Below are positions 23,711 to 31,919 of a DNA stretch of 64,000 nt, one piece after another. Numbering within the stretch: the first letter of the stretch is position 1; every line of letters begins with the position of its first letter. Location: assembly GCF_015163075.1 (NCBI RefSeq), contig NZ_JADDXU010000034.1, positions 1 through 64,000 of the forward strand, given 5' to 3'. Made by a program: the position numbers and the translations under genes. A model generated the notes under the pieces. That model searched no databases. It saw only the letters and a program-made list of their open reading frames with translations, and was not told the origin of the DNA. This DNA is from Streptomyces justiciae. GTDB taxonomy: Bacteria > Actinomycetota > Actinomycetes > Streptomycetales > Streptomycetaceae.

Positions 23711-23913
23711 AAATGTGGAGACAACCGCCCCGGATCTGCGGCGGCGGCCCGAAACCCGCAGGTCCGCCCGAGAGGCTCCCGGGCGGGCGGCATCCGGGCC
23801 GGCCGGCGCCCGCCCGGCGTTCCGGCGCCCCTCATCTCAAGTGATCTCAAAGCGCCCCTTGAGTGGCCTGCCCGATCGTGTCTGCAGGCCCGAGATGAAG
23901 GGGGATCGGTTGT

Positions 23914-24102
23914 ATGGCTAGCGAAAAGCTGCTGATCAGGGTGGAGAAGGGGGAGCCTGACGAGGCGGAGCTGGCCGCCGTCGTCGCGGTGCTGCTGTCC
24001 CTGCGGGCGGGTGAACAGACCGAGTCTGAGGAGTCGCCCGCGGCCGAAATCGACTGGTGGCGAGGGCCGGAGTCCTACGTGGCGCCCGACGGCTGGCGCT
24101 GA
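23914..24102 (+). CDS. Acyl-CoA carboxylase epsilon subunit
   Basis: A 62-residue protein with the typical epsilon-subunit pattern: an N-terminal KLLIRVEKGEPDEAELAAVV and a Trp-containing C-terminus ending in SYVAPDGWR. In Streptomyces such small proteins stimulate the biotin carboxylase/carboxyltransferase complex. It lies 121 bases upstream of the beta subunit on the same strand; in most genomes it sits downstream. AAGGGGG precedes the ATG. The biotin-bearing alpha subunit is not in the window. Confidence 0.88.
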   Translation: MASEKLLIRVEKGEPDEAELAAVVAVLLSLRAGEQTESEESPAAEIDWWRGPESYVAPDGWR

Positions 24103-24137
24103 CGCGACGCCATCTCCCGAATCCCTTCACCGTTCAA

Positions 24138-24164
24138 ACAGAAACCGCTCAAGCGGTTTGTTAT
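24138..24164. promoter_or_regulatory. Palindromic operator upstream of the carboxylase beta gene
   Basis: AAACCGCT (24142-24149), CA, AGCGGTTT (24152-24159) is a perfect 8-base inverted repeat, flanked by ACAG on the left and GTTAT on the right. It resembles butyrolactone-receptor-type sites but with wider half-site spacing, and may bind one of the two TetR regulators. Confidence 0.6.
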
Positions 24165-24223
24165 GATGGCTTTACGGACCCGGGGCGGGACCTCCTCGGC
24201 CTTGTCCCAGGAAGGCACCTGAC

Positions 24224-25816
24224 ATGGCTCTGAAGACTGGCCCGGTACCGAACGAACCGGGACCCTCGGACATACGCGGACGCGTGGCGGAGCTCCACAG
24301 CATCCGCGAGCAGGCTCTGGCAGGCCCCAGCCGCGAGGCGACCGAGGCACAGCACGCCAGAGGGAAGCTGACCCCCCGGGAACGCATCGAACTGCTGCTG
24401 GACCCGGACTCCTTCCACGAGGTCGAACCGCTGCGCCGACACCGCGCCACCGGTTTCGGCATGGAGATGAAGAAGCCCTACACCGACGGTGTGGTCACCG
24501 GATGGGGCACGGTCGAGGGCCGCACGGTCTTCGTCTACGCCCACGACTTCCGCATCTTCGGCGGCGCGCTGGGCGAGGCCCACGCCACGAAGATCCACAA
24601 GATCATGGACATGGCCCTCAGCGCCGGGGCCCCGCTGGTCTCTCTCAACGACGGCGCGGGCGCCCGTATCCAGGAAGGCGTCTCCGCCCTCGCCGGGTAC
24701 GGCGGCATCTTCCAGCGCAACACCAAGGCGAGCGGTGTCATCCCGCAGATCAGCGTCATGCTCGGCCCCTGCGCGGGCGGCGCTGCCTACAGCCCGGCGC
24801 TGACCGACTTTGTGTTCATGGTCCGCGACACCTCGCAGATGTTCATCACCGGGCCCGACGTCGTCAAGGCCGTGACCGGCGAGGAGATCACCCAGAACGG
24901 CCTCGGCGGCGCCGACGTCCACGCGGAGACCTCCGGCGTCGCGCACTTCGCCTACGACGACGAGGAGACCTGCCTCGCCGAAGTGCGCTTCCTGCTCACG
25001 CTGCTCCCGCAGAACAACCGGGAGGCGGCACCGAGGGCACGCTCCGGGGACCCCGTCGAACGGCGTTCGGAGACGCTGCTGGACCTGGTGCCGGCCGACG
25101 GCAACCGGCCGTACGACATGGTCAAGGTCATCGAGGAGATCGTCGACGACGGCGAGTACATGGAGATCCACGAGCGCTGGGCGCGGAACATCATCTGCGC
25201 GCTGGGCCGGCTCGACGGACAGGTCGTCGGCATCGTGGCCAACCAGCCGCAGTCCCTCGCGGGCGTCCTGGACATCGAGGCCAGTGAGAAGGCCGCGCGG
25301 TTCGTCCAGTGGTGCGACTCCTTCAACATCCCGATCGTCACGCTGCTGGACGTGCCCGGCTTCCTGCCCGGCGTCGACCAGGAACACGGCGGCATCATCC
25401 GGCACGGCGCGAAGCTGCTGTACGCCTACTGCAACGCGACCGTCCCGCGGGTCTCCCTGATCCTGCGCAAGGCGTACGGCGGCGCGTACATCGTCATGGA
25501 CTCCCAGTCCATCGGCGCCGACCTCACCTACGCCTGGCCGACCAACGAGATCGCCGTGATGGGCGCCGAGGGCGCCGCCAACGTCATCTTCCGCCGCCAG
25601 ATCGCCGAGGCCGAGGACCCCGAGACCATGCGGCAGAAGCTGGTCAAGGAGTACAAGGCCGAGCTCATGCACCCCTACTACGCCGCCGAGCGCGGTCTGG
25701 TCGACGACGTGATCGACCCGACCAGGACCCGGGAGGTTCTCATCCGCTCCCTGGCCATGCTCCGCAGCAAGCACGCCGATCTGCCGTCGCGCAAGCACGG
25801 CAATCCTCCGCAGTAG
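24224..25816 (+). CDS. Acyl-CoA carboxylase beta (carboxyltransferase) subunit, acetyl-CoA type
   Basis: A 530-residue carboxyltransferase with the two crotonase-like halves and oxyanion-hole glycines in GPCAGGAAYSPALTD and RKAYGGAYIVMDSQ. The residue that distinguishes propionyl-only PccB (Asp422) from acetyl/propionyl AccB (Ile) in S. coelicolor is Ile423 here, predicting that it accepts acetyl-CoA and makes malonyl-CoA. That fits a dedicated extender-unit supply, as in several aromatic polyketide clusters. It follows the epsilon gene and precedes a TetR gene. It needs an alpha subunit encoded elsewhere. Confidence 0.92.
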   Translation: MALKTGPVPNEPGPSDIRGRVAELHSIREQALAGPSREATEAQHARGKLTPRERIELLLDPDSFHEVEPLRRHRATGFGMEMKKPYTDGVVTGWGTVEGRTVFVYAHDFRIFGGALGEAHATKIHKIMDMALSAGAPLVSLNDGAGARIQEGVSALAGYGGIFQRNTKASGVIPQISVMLGPCAGGAAYSPALTDFVFMVRDTSQMFITGPDVVKAVTGEEITQNGLGGADVHAETSGVAHFAYDDEETCLAEVRFLLTLLPQNNREAAPRARSGDPVERRSETLLDLVPADGNRPYDMVKVIEEIVDDGEYMEIHERWARNIICALGRLDGQVVGIVANQPQSLAGVLDIEASEKAARFVQWCDSFNIPIVTLLDVPGFLPGVDQEHGGIIRHGAKLLYAYCNATVPRVSLILRKAYGGAYIVMDSQSIGADLTYAWPTNEIAVMGAEGAANVIFRRQIAEAEDPETMRQKLVKEYKAELMHPYYAAERGLVDDVIDPTRTREVLIRSLAMLRSKHADLPSRKHGNPPQ

Positions 25817-25890
25817 CACCACGTTCGACGGGACCGGGGATGTCGGTACGGCACCGGCTTTCGACGTCCCTGTTCTCAGGAGAAACGCAG

Positions 25891-26529
25891 ATGGTCAAAC
25901 AGGAGCGAGCCGCTCGCACCCGGCAGGCACTGATCCAGGCCGCGGCCGCCGTGTTCGCCGAGGAAGGCTTCGTCACGGCATCGCTCAGCACCATCAGCGG
26001 GCGGGCCGGTGTCAGCAACGGGGCGCTGCACTTCCACTTCGCCAACAAGAGCATGCTCGCCGACGCGGTCGAGGCGGCGGCCACCGAGGCCGTCCGCCGG
26101 ATCACCGAGGCGGCGCAGGCCCGGCAGGGCGAGCCGCTCCAGGCGGTGGTGGACGCCACGCACGAGCTGATGAACGGCCTCGCTCACGACATCGTGCTGC
26201 GCGGCGGGTTCGAGCTCGCCGGCGACAACGCGCGCCGCGGGGAGTCGAGCCTGCGCGTGCACTGGCAGCGCTGGGTCGAGGACACGCTCCGCCGGGCCCA
26301 GGACGAAGGGGCTCTGGCGGAGGGCGTGTCCTGGGCCGACGGCGCCCGGATCATCGTCGCCGCGACCGCGGGCTTCGAGGTCCTCGGCGACGACGACGCC
26401 TCCTGGCTGTCCCGGCAGAACATCACCCGCTTCTGGGAAGTGATCCTGCCGAGCCTGGCCGGCCGGCGGGACCTGCACGGGCTGGTCAGCGCCGGCTCGA
26501 AGCAGCAAGTCAACGGCTCCGAGCAGTAG
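25891..26529 (+). CDS. Second TetR regulator, butyrolactone pseudo-receptor type
   Basis: A 212-residue TetR protein. The HTH (RTRQALIQAAAAVFAEEGF, GVSNGALHFHFANKSMLADA) and the overall length match ScbR-like receptors and ScbR2/AlpW-type pseudo-receptors, which often bind antibiotics rather than butyrolactones and shut the cluster down. AGGAG precedes the ATG. It lies between the carboxylase and the first SARP, the usual place for a pseudo-receptor. Palindromes in the next 200 bases are likely its own targets. Confidence 0.85.
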   Translation: MVKQERAARTRQALIQAAAAVFAEEGFVTASLSTISGRAGVSNGALHFHFANKSMLADAVEAAATEAVRRITEAAQARQGEPLQAVVDATHELMNGLAHDIVLRGGFELAGDNARRGESSLRVHWQRWVEDTLRRAQDEGALAEGVSWADGARIIVAATAGFEVLGDDDASWLSRQNITRFWEVILPSLAGRRDLHGLVSAGSKQQVNGSEQ

Positions 26530-26537
26530 GACCAGAG

Positions 26538-26559
26538 AAACAGACTTTACGGTCTGTTT
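26538..26559. promoter_or_regulatory. Palindrome AAACAGAC-N6-GTCTGTTT
   Basis: A perfect 8-base inverted repeat with a 6-base spacer, starting nine bases after the pseudo-receptor gene and about 250 bases before the first SARP start. The CAGAC half-site recurs at 26705-26709, suggesting one regulator binds both. Confidence 0.6.
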
Positions 26560-26689
26560 GCCGCCCAGGATCTGCTGGTATCCGCCCCGAGCCTCACTTG
26601 AGCACCCCTAGAGCCCCACTAGGGAACCGCAATACCCGCAGGTCAAGGGCTAGATGCCAACCTCTCTCCGCTTGGAAAATACAGGACAT

Positions 26690-26729
26690 GCGGTTTGGTA
26701 TTGACAGACCGCTTGCGCTGTTTTTAGTG
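26690..26729 (+). promoter_or_regulatory. Promoter and operator of the first SARP gene
   Basis: TTGACA (26701-26706) followed by TTTAGT (26723-26728) at 16-base spacing is one of the best sigma-70-like promoters in the window. The -35 box lies inside an inverted repeat CGGTTTG-N7-CAGACCG (26691-26711), so a bound TetR-type repressor would block RNA polymerase. The SARP start is 79 bases downstream. Confidence 0.65.
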
Positions 26730-26807
26730 TTGTCGTGGCGCCGGACCGGCATCTGTTGGCGGTCGTGGGACGACCGGAGCACCCGGCAACAAGACAGGGG
26801 AGATCAC

Positions 26808-27650
26808 GTGAACATCGAGGTACTCGGCGCACTGGCCGTAACGGAAAACGGAGTCTCCATCACGCCGACGGCTCCCAAGCCGCGCCAGGTTCTGGCGCTG
26901 CTGGCGCTGCACGCCGACCGGGTGGTGCCCGTCTCCGCTCTGATCGAGGAACTGTGGGGCGCCGCACCACCGCGCAGCGCCCGCACCACGCTGCAGACCT
27001 ACGTCCTGCAGCTGCGCGAACTCATCGCCGTGGCCCTGGAGAAGGACGAGCGGGACGGCATCGACGGCGAGGGGCGCCGCACCGCCAAGGACGTGCTGGT
27101 GACGATGCCCAGCGGCTACCTGCTGGCCAGCGGCGACGGGCAGAGCGACGTGCGCACCTTCGAGCGCCTCGCGGGCACCGGCTACCGGGCCATGGACGCG
27201 GGCGACTTCCCCGGCGCCGCACGGCAGTTGCGTGAGGCGCTGGCGCTGTGGTCCGGCACCGCCTTCGCGGACGTCCAGGCCGGGGCGCAGCTGGAGATGG
27301 AGATCCGGCGTCTGGAGGAGAGCCGGCTGTGCGCGCTGGACCAGCGCATCGAGGCCGACCTGCGGCTGGGGCGGCACCGCGAACTGCTGGCCGAGCTCAC
27401 CGTTCTGGTGAACCGTTACCGCACCCACGAGAGCCTGCACGGGCAGTTCATGCTCGCGCTGTACCGCTCGGGCCGGCGGGGCGAGGCCCTGGAGGTCTAC
27501 CAGCGGCTGCGCGCCACGCTCGTGCGGGACCTCGGCCTGGAGCCGTCGGCCGGACTGCGGCGGTTGCAGCGGTCCATCCTCACGGCCAACCCGGAGACCG
27601 CGGCACCGGCCCCCAAGACCGCCAAGGACCGGCTCGTCCCCACCAGCTGA
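26808..27650 (+). CDS. SARP-family pathway activator
   Basis: A 280-residue Streptomyces antibiotic regulatory protein. The N-terminal OmpR-like winged helix (about 1-100; VLALLALHADRVVPVSALIEELWG and TTLQTYVLQLR regions) is followed by the bacterial transcriptional activation domain ending in GLEPSAGLRRLQRSIL. SARPs bind direct heptamer repeats and recruit RNA polymerase to biosynthetic promoters. GGGGAG precedes the GTG at 26808. An insert of about 25 charged residues (EKDERDGIDGEGRRTAKD) follows the winged helix. It is controlled by the preceding operator/promoter. Confidence 0.93.
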   Translation: MNIEVLGALAVTENGVSITPTAPKPRQVLALLALHADRVVPVSALIEELWGAAPPRSARTTLQTYVLQLRELIAVALEKDERDGIDGEGRRTAKDVLVTMPSGYLLASGDGQSDVRTFERLAGTGYRAMDAGDFPGAARQLREALALWSGTAFADVQAGAQLEMEIRRLEESRLCALDQRIEADLRLGRHRELLAELTVLVNRYRTHESLHGQFMLALYRSGRRGEALEVYQRLRATLVRDLGLEPSAGLRRLQRSILTANPETAAPAPKTAKDRLVPTS

Positions 27651-27924
27651 GCGAGCCAGGCCCCCGGTCGCAAAAGCGGTACTGCTCATTCCGGATCGGA
27701 TTTCCCGGATCGAGTTCCGCTGCACCGGAATTCAAGAAGAATGAAAAACGGGAACGGAATTCTGTGATACGGCGCAAGCGAATGGTCTTTTCGGCCGGTC
27801 AGCCCAGTTGAAACCTCCTCAAGCTCCGGTCGAGGAAAGTCGGGCGTGGCCCGGTTCCCGCTAGTGTGCTGACGGTGACGCAATTCAGCCACGAGAGGAA
27901 CTCGACGAGGTACGGAGGAAAGCA

Positions 27925-28746
27925 GTGAAGATTCAGGTTCTGGGTCCGTTGAGTGCCGAGGTCAACGGGGGGTCGATTGTCCCGACCGCCGGTAAACCGC
28001 GACAGATTCTTTCTCTCCTCGCCCTCTACCCCGGACGGGTGATGCCGGTCCCCATGCTCATGGAGGAAATCTGGGGGACCGAGCCGCCGCAGAGCGCTCT
28101 CACCACTCTGCAGACCTACATCCTGCAGCTGCGCAGGCGCCTGGGAACCGCGATGGGACCCGACGCCCCCGGCGCCGCCAAGGAAGTACTGGCCACCCGG
28201 CACGGCGGCTATCTGCTGCAGATACCGCCCGAGAGCGTGGACGTGCACGAGTACGAACGCATGGTCTCCGACGGCCGTGCGGCCTTCGAGGCAGGCGACG
28301 ACGAGACCTCGGCCGACCGGTTCCGCAAGGCGCTGGACCTGTGGCGCGGCCCCGCGCTGGTCGACGTACGGGTCGGACCGATCCTCGGTATCGAGGTCAT
28401 GCGCCTGGAGGAGAGCAGGCTCGGCACCGTCGAGCGGCGCATCGACGCCGATCTGCGGCTCGGCCGGCACTCCGAACTCATCGCCGAGCTCACCGAACTG
28501 ACGGCCCGCTACCCGCAGCACGAAGGGCTGCACTCGCAGGCCATGGTGGCGCTGTACCGGTCCGGGCGGCAGGCCTCCGCGCTCGCCGTCTACCGCAAGC
28601 TGCGCATCCGGCTCATCGAGGAGCTCGGCGTCGAGCCGTCGCCGCAGGTGCAGCGGCTCCACGAGGCGATGCTGGCCGTGGACCCGCAACTCGACGTCCT
28701 CGCAGGGGTACGGCGTACCTCGACATTCGACCTCTACGCCGCCTGA
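27925..28746 (+). CDS. Second SARP-family pathway activator
   Basis: A 273-residue SARP closely similar to the upstream one across both domains (winged helix with ILSLLALYPGRVMPVPML; activation domain ending GVEPSPQVQRLHEAM). Tandem duplication is likely. GGAGGAAAG precedes the GTG at 27925. The 275-base gap before it contains a CCGGATCG direct repeat (27691, 27705). It is the last regulator before the biosynthetic genes. Confidence 0.93.
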   Translation: MKIQVLGPLSAEVNGGSIVPTAGKPRQILSLLALYPGRVMPVPMLMEEIWGTEPPQSALTTLQTYILQLRRRLGTAMGPDAPGAAKEVLATRHGGYLLQIPPESVDVHEYERMVSDGRAAFEAGDDETSADRFRKALDLWRGPALVDVRVGPILGIEVMRLEESRLGTVERRIDADLRLGRHSELIAELTELTARYPQHEGLHSQAMVALYRSGRQASALAVYRKLRIRLIEELGVEPSPQVQRLHEAMLAVDPQLDVLAGVRRTSTFDLYAA

Positions 28747-28771
28747 GGCCGGCCGGAGCGGGGGCTCGAGT

Positions 28772-28799
28772 CGTACTCAATTCATGCCGTACTCAATTC
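28772..28799. repeat. Direct repeat CGTACTCAATTC upstream of the halogenase-like gene
   Basis: CGTACTCAATTC at 28772-28783 and 28788-28799, 16 bases apart, in the 295-base gap after the second SARP. A partial third copy (CGTAC) is at 28801. It lies about 250 bases before the next start; candidate regulator site. No gene in the gap. Confidence 0.55.
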
Positions 28800-29041
28800 C
28801 CGTACACGATCCCGAATCGAGCGGAAATGACGGCCGTGGCCCAGTGAGAAGCCCGAGGACATCGGGCCCGTGACTGGGCTGTGGCCGATCCGCCGCCGCA
28901 CTGAGCAATTTGAGCGATGACACCGCCCGACGGGTCCCGGCACTCTGGTCTGTGAAAGCGCTCAGCGAGTGGAAGAAGCGGGATGGAAGCTTTTCCGGCG
29001 ACTCGCGAGTGCGGCCGAATCGGAACTGGGGAAGGTCTCGT

Positions 29042-30313
29042 ATGTCGTCCACTCACTCCGGGTTTTCTGACGATTTCGACGTCATCGTCATCGGCGGCGG
29101 ACCCGCCGGAGCGACCACCGCGGCGCTGCTCGCCCAGCGCGGCCACCGTGTTCTCGTGCTCGACCGTGAGCGATTCCCCCGATACCACGTCGGGGAGTCC
29201 CTCATACCCGGGTTCATGATCCCGATGGAGGAGCTCGGGCTCACCGAGCGCATGGAGGCCAGGGGCTTCGAGCGCAAGTACGGCGGCACCCTGGTCTGGG
29301 GCAACAACGAGATCCCGTGGAGCTTCAACTTCAGCACGGGCGGCCGCATCCCGTACTCGTACCACACCCGCCGCGCCGACCTGGACACGATGATCCTGGA
29401 CCGGGCGCGCGAGCTGGGCGCCTACGTCGTCGAAGAGGCGACCGTCAAGGAGACCATCGAGGAGGACGGCCGCGTCGTCGGCGTCCGCTACGCCCTGCGC
29501 GGTCTCAACGGCACCCAAGAGGCCCGGGCGTCCCTGGTCGTCGACGCCTCCGGCCAGGCCCGGGTCATCGGCCGCAAGTACTCCGAGGTCAACTGGCACG
29601 ACCAGCTGCAGAACGTCGCCGTGTGGACGTACTTCGACAACTGCCACCGGCTGCCCGGCGACGAGTGGAGCAACATCCTCATCGAGGGCATCAAGGACGG
29701 CTGGTTCTGGGGCATCCCGATCGACAAGGGCGTCTTCAGCGTCGGCTACGTGACCCGCTCGGCCACCGCGAGCGCCTCCGACAAGGCGCTCGAGGACCTC
29801 TTCGTCTCCGAGATGGCGCAGACCACCAAGCTCAAGGAAATCCTCAAGGACGCCCACCAGACGTCCGGTTACCGCACCGCCCGCGACTGGTCGTACACCA
29901 ACGAGCGCTTCTACGGCAACGGCTGGGTGCTCGTCGGCGACGCCGCCGCGTTCGTCGACCCGCTGTTCTCGACCGGTGTCGCGCTCGCCACGATGGCCGC
30001 CAGCACCCTGTCGAAGATCGTCGACAAGATCCTCCAGCACCCGGAGATCGAGGAGAAGGCCCTCGACCGGTACGCCGCCGCCTACCGCGACTTCTTCGGC
30101 GACATCCGCTACTTCGTGGAGCAGTTCTACGACCGCTCCAAGACCAAGGGCTTCTACTGGAGCATGGCGCAGGAGATCACCGACCCCGACAAGGAGAACG
30201 CGGACGAGGTGGACTTCGTCAAGCTGATCTCCGGACTCAGCGGCAAGCACCGCCTGTTCAACCTCGAGTTCGACGACCTCATCGCCGACACCGGGGCCCC
30301 GTCCGACGACTGA
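29042..30313 (+). CDS. Flavin-dependent halogenase-like enzyme (variant acting on carrier-bound or phenolic substrates)
   Basis: A 423-residue flavoprotein. FAD-binding GGGPAG is at 18-23, and the halogenase signature WFWGIP is at 221-226 (WxWxIP). K79 in FERKYGGTLVWG matches the conserved lysine that activates hypochlorite. FAD contact VLVGDAAAFVDPLFSTGV follows. Length and motifs fit the CndH/PltA-type halogenases of polyketide and NRPS pathways; geranylgeranyl-reductase-like oxidoreductases are the main alternative. GGGAAGG precedes the ATG at 29042. A strong terminator follows. A flavin reductase partner is not seen nearby. Confidence 0.8.
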   Translation: MSSTHSGFSDDFDVIVIGGGPAGATTAALLAQRGHRVLVLDRERFPRYHVGESLIPGFMIPMEELGLTERMEARGFERKYGGTLVWGNNEIPWSFNFSTGGRIPYSYHTRRADLDTMILDRARELGAYVVEEATVKETIEEDGRVVGVRYALRGLNGTQEARASLVVDASGQARVIGRKYSEVNWHDQLQNVAVWTYFDNCHRLPGDEWSNILIEGIKDGWFWGIPIDKGVFSVGYVTRSATASASDKALEDLFVSEMAQTTKLKEILKDAHQTSGYRTARDWSYTNERFYGNGWVLVGDAAAFVDPLFSTGVALATMAASTLSKIVDKILQHPEIEEKALDRYAAAYRDFFGDIRYFVEQFYDRSKTKGFYWSMAQEITDPDKENADEVDFVKLISGLSGKHRLFNLEFDDLIADTGAPSDD

Positions 30314-30347
30314 CGCCGGCACCGGCAGCGAGCACAGCACCATCTCC

Positions 30348-30394
30348 AGCCCGTCGGGCCGGGAGGCTCCCCCCTCCCGGCCCGACGGGCTTTT
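30348..30394 (+). terminator. Rho-independent terminator
   Basis: A perfect 19-base stem (30348-30366 with 30373-30391), 6-base loop CTCCCC, followed by TTTT. It lies 35 bases after the halogenase-like stop codon and is the clearest terminator in the window. Confidence 0.9.
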
Positions 30395-30451
30395 CGCGCG
30401 CCTCGCGGCCCTGCCGACTCGCTCCGCTCCGGACAAGATCTCCGCCTGCTC

Positions 30452-30489
30452 TCAAGCGGTACTTGAGACGCTCAGGCAACCCTCGAACT
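30452..30489 (+). promoter_or_regulatory. Possible SARP binding site upstream of the thioesterase-like gene
   Basis: Heptamers TCAAGCG (30452), TTGAGAC (30463), TCAGGCA (30472) and TCGAACT (30483) recur at 11, 9 and 11 bases. SARPs typically bind direct heptamers related to TCGAGCG on one face of the helix. It is 38-75 bases before the ATG at 30527. Confidence 0.45.
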
Positions 30490-30526
30490 GCCCTGGGCAG
30501 CCCGGGCGGAGAGGGAGGAGGGTGCC

Positions 30527-31264
30527 ATGTCGGACGGACGGCCAGTACAACTCCACTGTTTCGCGCACTCCGAGGGAGGCGTCTCGGTCTTCGAGCACTG
30601 GGCGGCGAGCACCGGAGCCGGCGTGGAGGTCAAGCCGGTTCCCCTCCCACGCGGCGCACGGGCGGTGACCACACGGGAGGCGCTCCTCGCCGAGCTGCTG
30701 CCCCGGTTCACGGCCGCCGGCCCCGGCCCGTACGTCTTCTACGGGCACGGCCTCGGCGCCATGGTGGCCTTCACCGTGACGCGCGCCCTGCACGAGGCGG
30801 GCCTGCCCGGGCCCGCGCTCCTCGCCGTCGGCGCCTGCCCGGCACCGCCCCATGCGCCGGCCGCGCTGCCCGACGCCCGCGGGGCGACCGACGCCGAGCT
30901 GCTGGACATCCTGGGCGGCAAGGGTGCCGTCCCGGCCACCAGCGACGAGGGGGTCTGGCTGCAGGCCATGCTCCCGGTCCTCCGCGCCGACCTGGAGCTC
31001 GCCCAGGCCCTCGACGAGGGGGCCCGTACGCCCTCTGCCGCGGGTCCGCTCAACACCCCGATCCTCGTCGTCGCCGCGCAGGGCAACCCGCTGGCACCGC
31101 CCACGATCGCCGACGGCTGGCGGCAGTCGACCGACGGGCCCTCATGGCTGCGCACGGTGCCCGACCGCCACTTCTTCGCCCGAAGCCGCACCTTGCCCCG
31201 ACTCCTGGGCCGGGCCTGCCGCGTCGCCGACCGGGTCACGCGTGAACGGGTACCGGTGGCCTGA
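30527..31264 (+). CDS. Type II thioesterase-fold protein lacking the catalytic serine
   Basis: A 245-residue alpha/beta-hydrolase related to type II thioesterases of polyketide and peptide clusters. The nucleophile elbow, normally GHSxG, reads GHGLG, so the catalytic Ser is Gly75. A late His is present in DRHFFAR. Loss of the nucleophile predicts a non-hydrolytic or binding role, or an inactive protein, unless another residue substitutes. GGAGGGAGGAGGG precedes the ATG at 30527. The 3' end merges into a tandem repeat. The C-domain protein at 33337 ends in a TE-like segment with a serine. Confidence 0.8.
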   Translation: MSDGRPVQLHCFAHSEGGVSVFEHWAASTGAGVEVKPVPLPRGARAVTTREALLAELLPRFTAAGPGPYVFYGHGLGAMVAFTVTRALHEAGLPGPALLAVGACPAPPHAPAALPDARGATDAELLDILGGKGAVPATSDEGVWLQAMLPVLRADLELAQALDEGARTPSAAGPLNTPILVVAAQGNPLAPPTIADGWRQSTDGPSWLRTVPDRHFFARSRTLPRLLGRACRVADRVTRERVPVA

Positions 31265-31410
31265 CCCGCCCCCGGCCTGCCTGGGAGTCGGCCGTCACGG
31301 CGACCGCATCACACGCGAACAGGCCCCGTGGCCTGACCCGCCCCCGGCTCCCGGGGACCGGCCATCACGGCAACCGCCTCACGCGCGAACCGGTACCTGT
31401 CGCCTGACCT
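31236..31410. repeat. About 70-base imperfect tandem repeats over the thioesterase 3' end
   Basis: Units begin at 31236, 31309 and 31379, each with TCAC-ACGCG-like start, GAAC..., then GTGGCCTGACC or CGCCTGACC. The first unit includes the last codons and stop of the thioesterase-like gene; the later units are downstream copies. The third is partial. Confidence 0.75.
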
Positions 31411-31919
31411 ACGCCGCCCCGCGCAGCTCGGGGCCGACCTCACCCCTGCCCCTACCGGTGAGGGAGGTGCTGCCCGGCTTCGAGGCCGGGCGCTGGAGCT
31501 TGCGGTGGGTCTGGTCCCGGGGCTTGGGCGGGCGTGCCCGCTGTGCGGTCGCGGCCGGTCCTGGGCCGGGGGCGGGGCTGCGCCTCGTGTGCCGCTGCGG
31601 CAGGGGCCAACCGGCTTCGGGGCTGGTGCCGGCCTTGTGACCTGGCCCTGCGCCGGGTCTGGCCGGGGTCTCGGGTGCTCGTGCCTTGTGTGCCGCAGCG
31701 GCGGGTCCGCCTGCCGCAGCGGTGGCACCGGCCTGTCGCCCTGGACGGCATCACGTGCCATGCGCCGCCGTGTCGCCCCCGCCCGCCGGCCCGTCGCCGC
31801 CGCGTCCGGCACCATGCCGCGGCGTCAGGTCGGCGTTCCGGTCAGGCTCCAGTGTTTCTCGTGCGGCCTTCTGGATGCTGTGGGTGGCTCCATCGGCGCC
31901 ACGGAAGGAGAGGTGTGAG
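31411..31919. other. Non-coding gap before the aromatase gene
   Basis: About 510 bases of GC-rich sequence with several GTGCCGC-AGCGG-type inverted repeats (near 31590 and 31690). Open frames on both strands lack ribosome sites and recognisable protein patterns. Probably untranslated leader or decayed sequence. Confidence 0.5.

Noticed and set aside
31309..31918. Open frames in the gap before the aromatase
   Set aside because: Arg/Pro/Gly-rich translations on both strands, no ribosome sites, partly built from tandem repeats.
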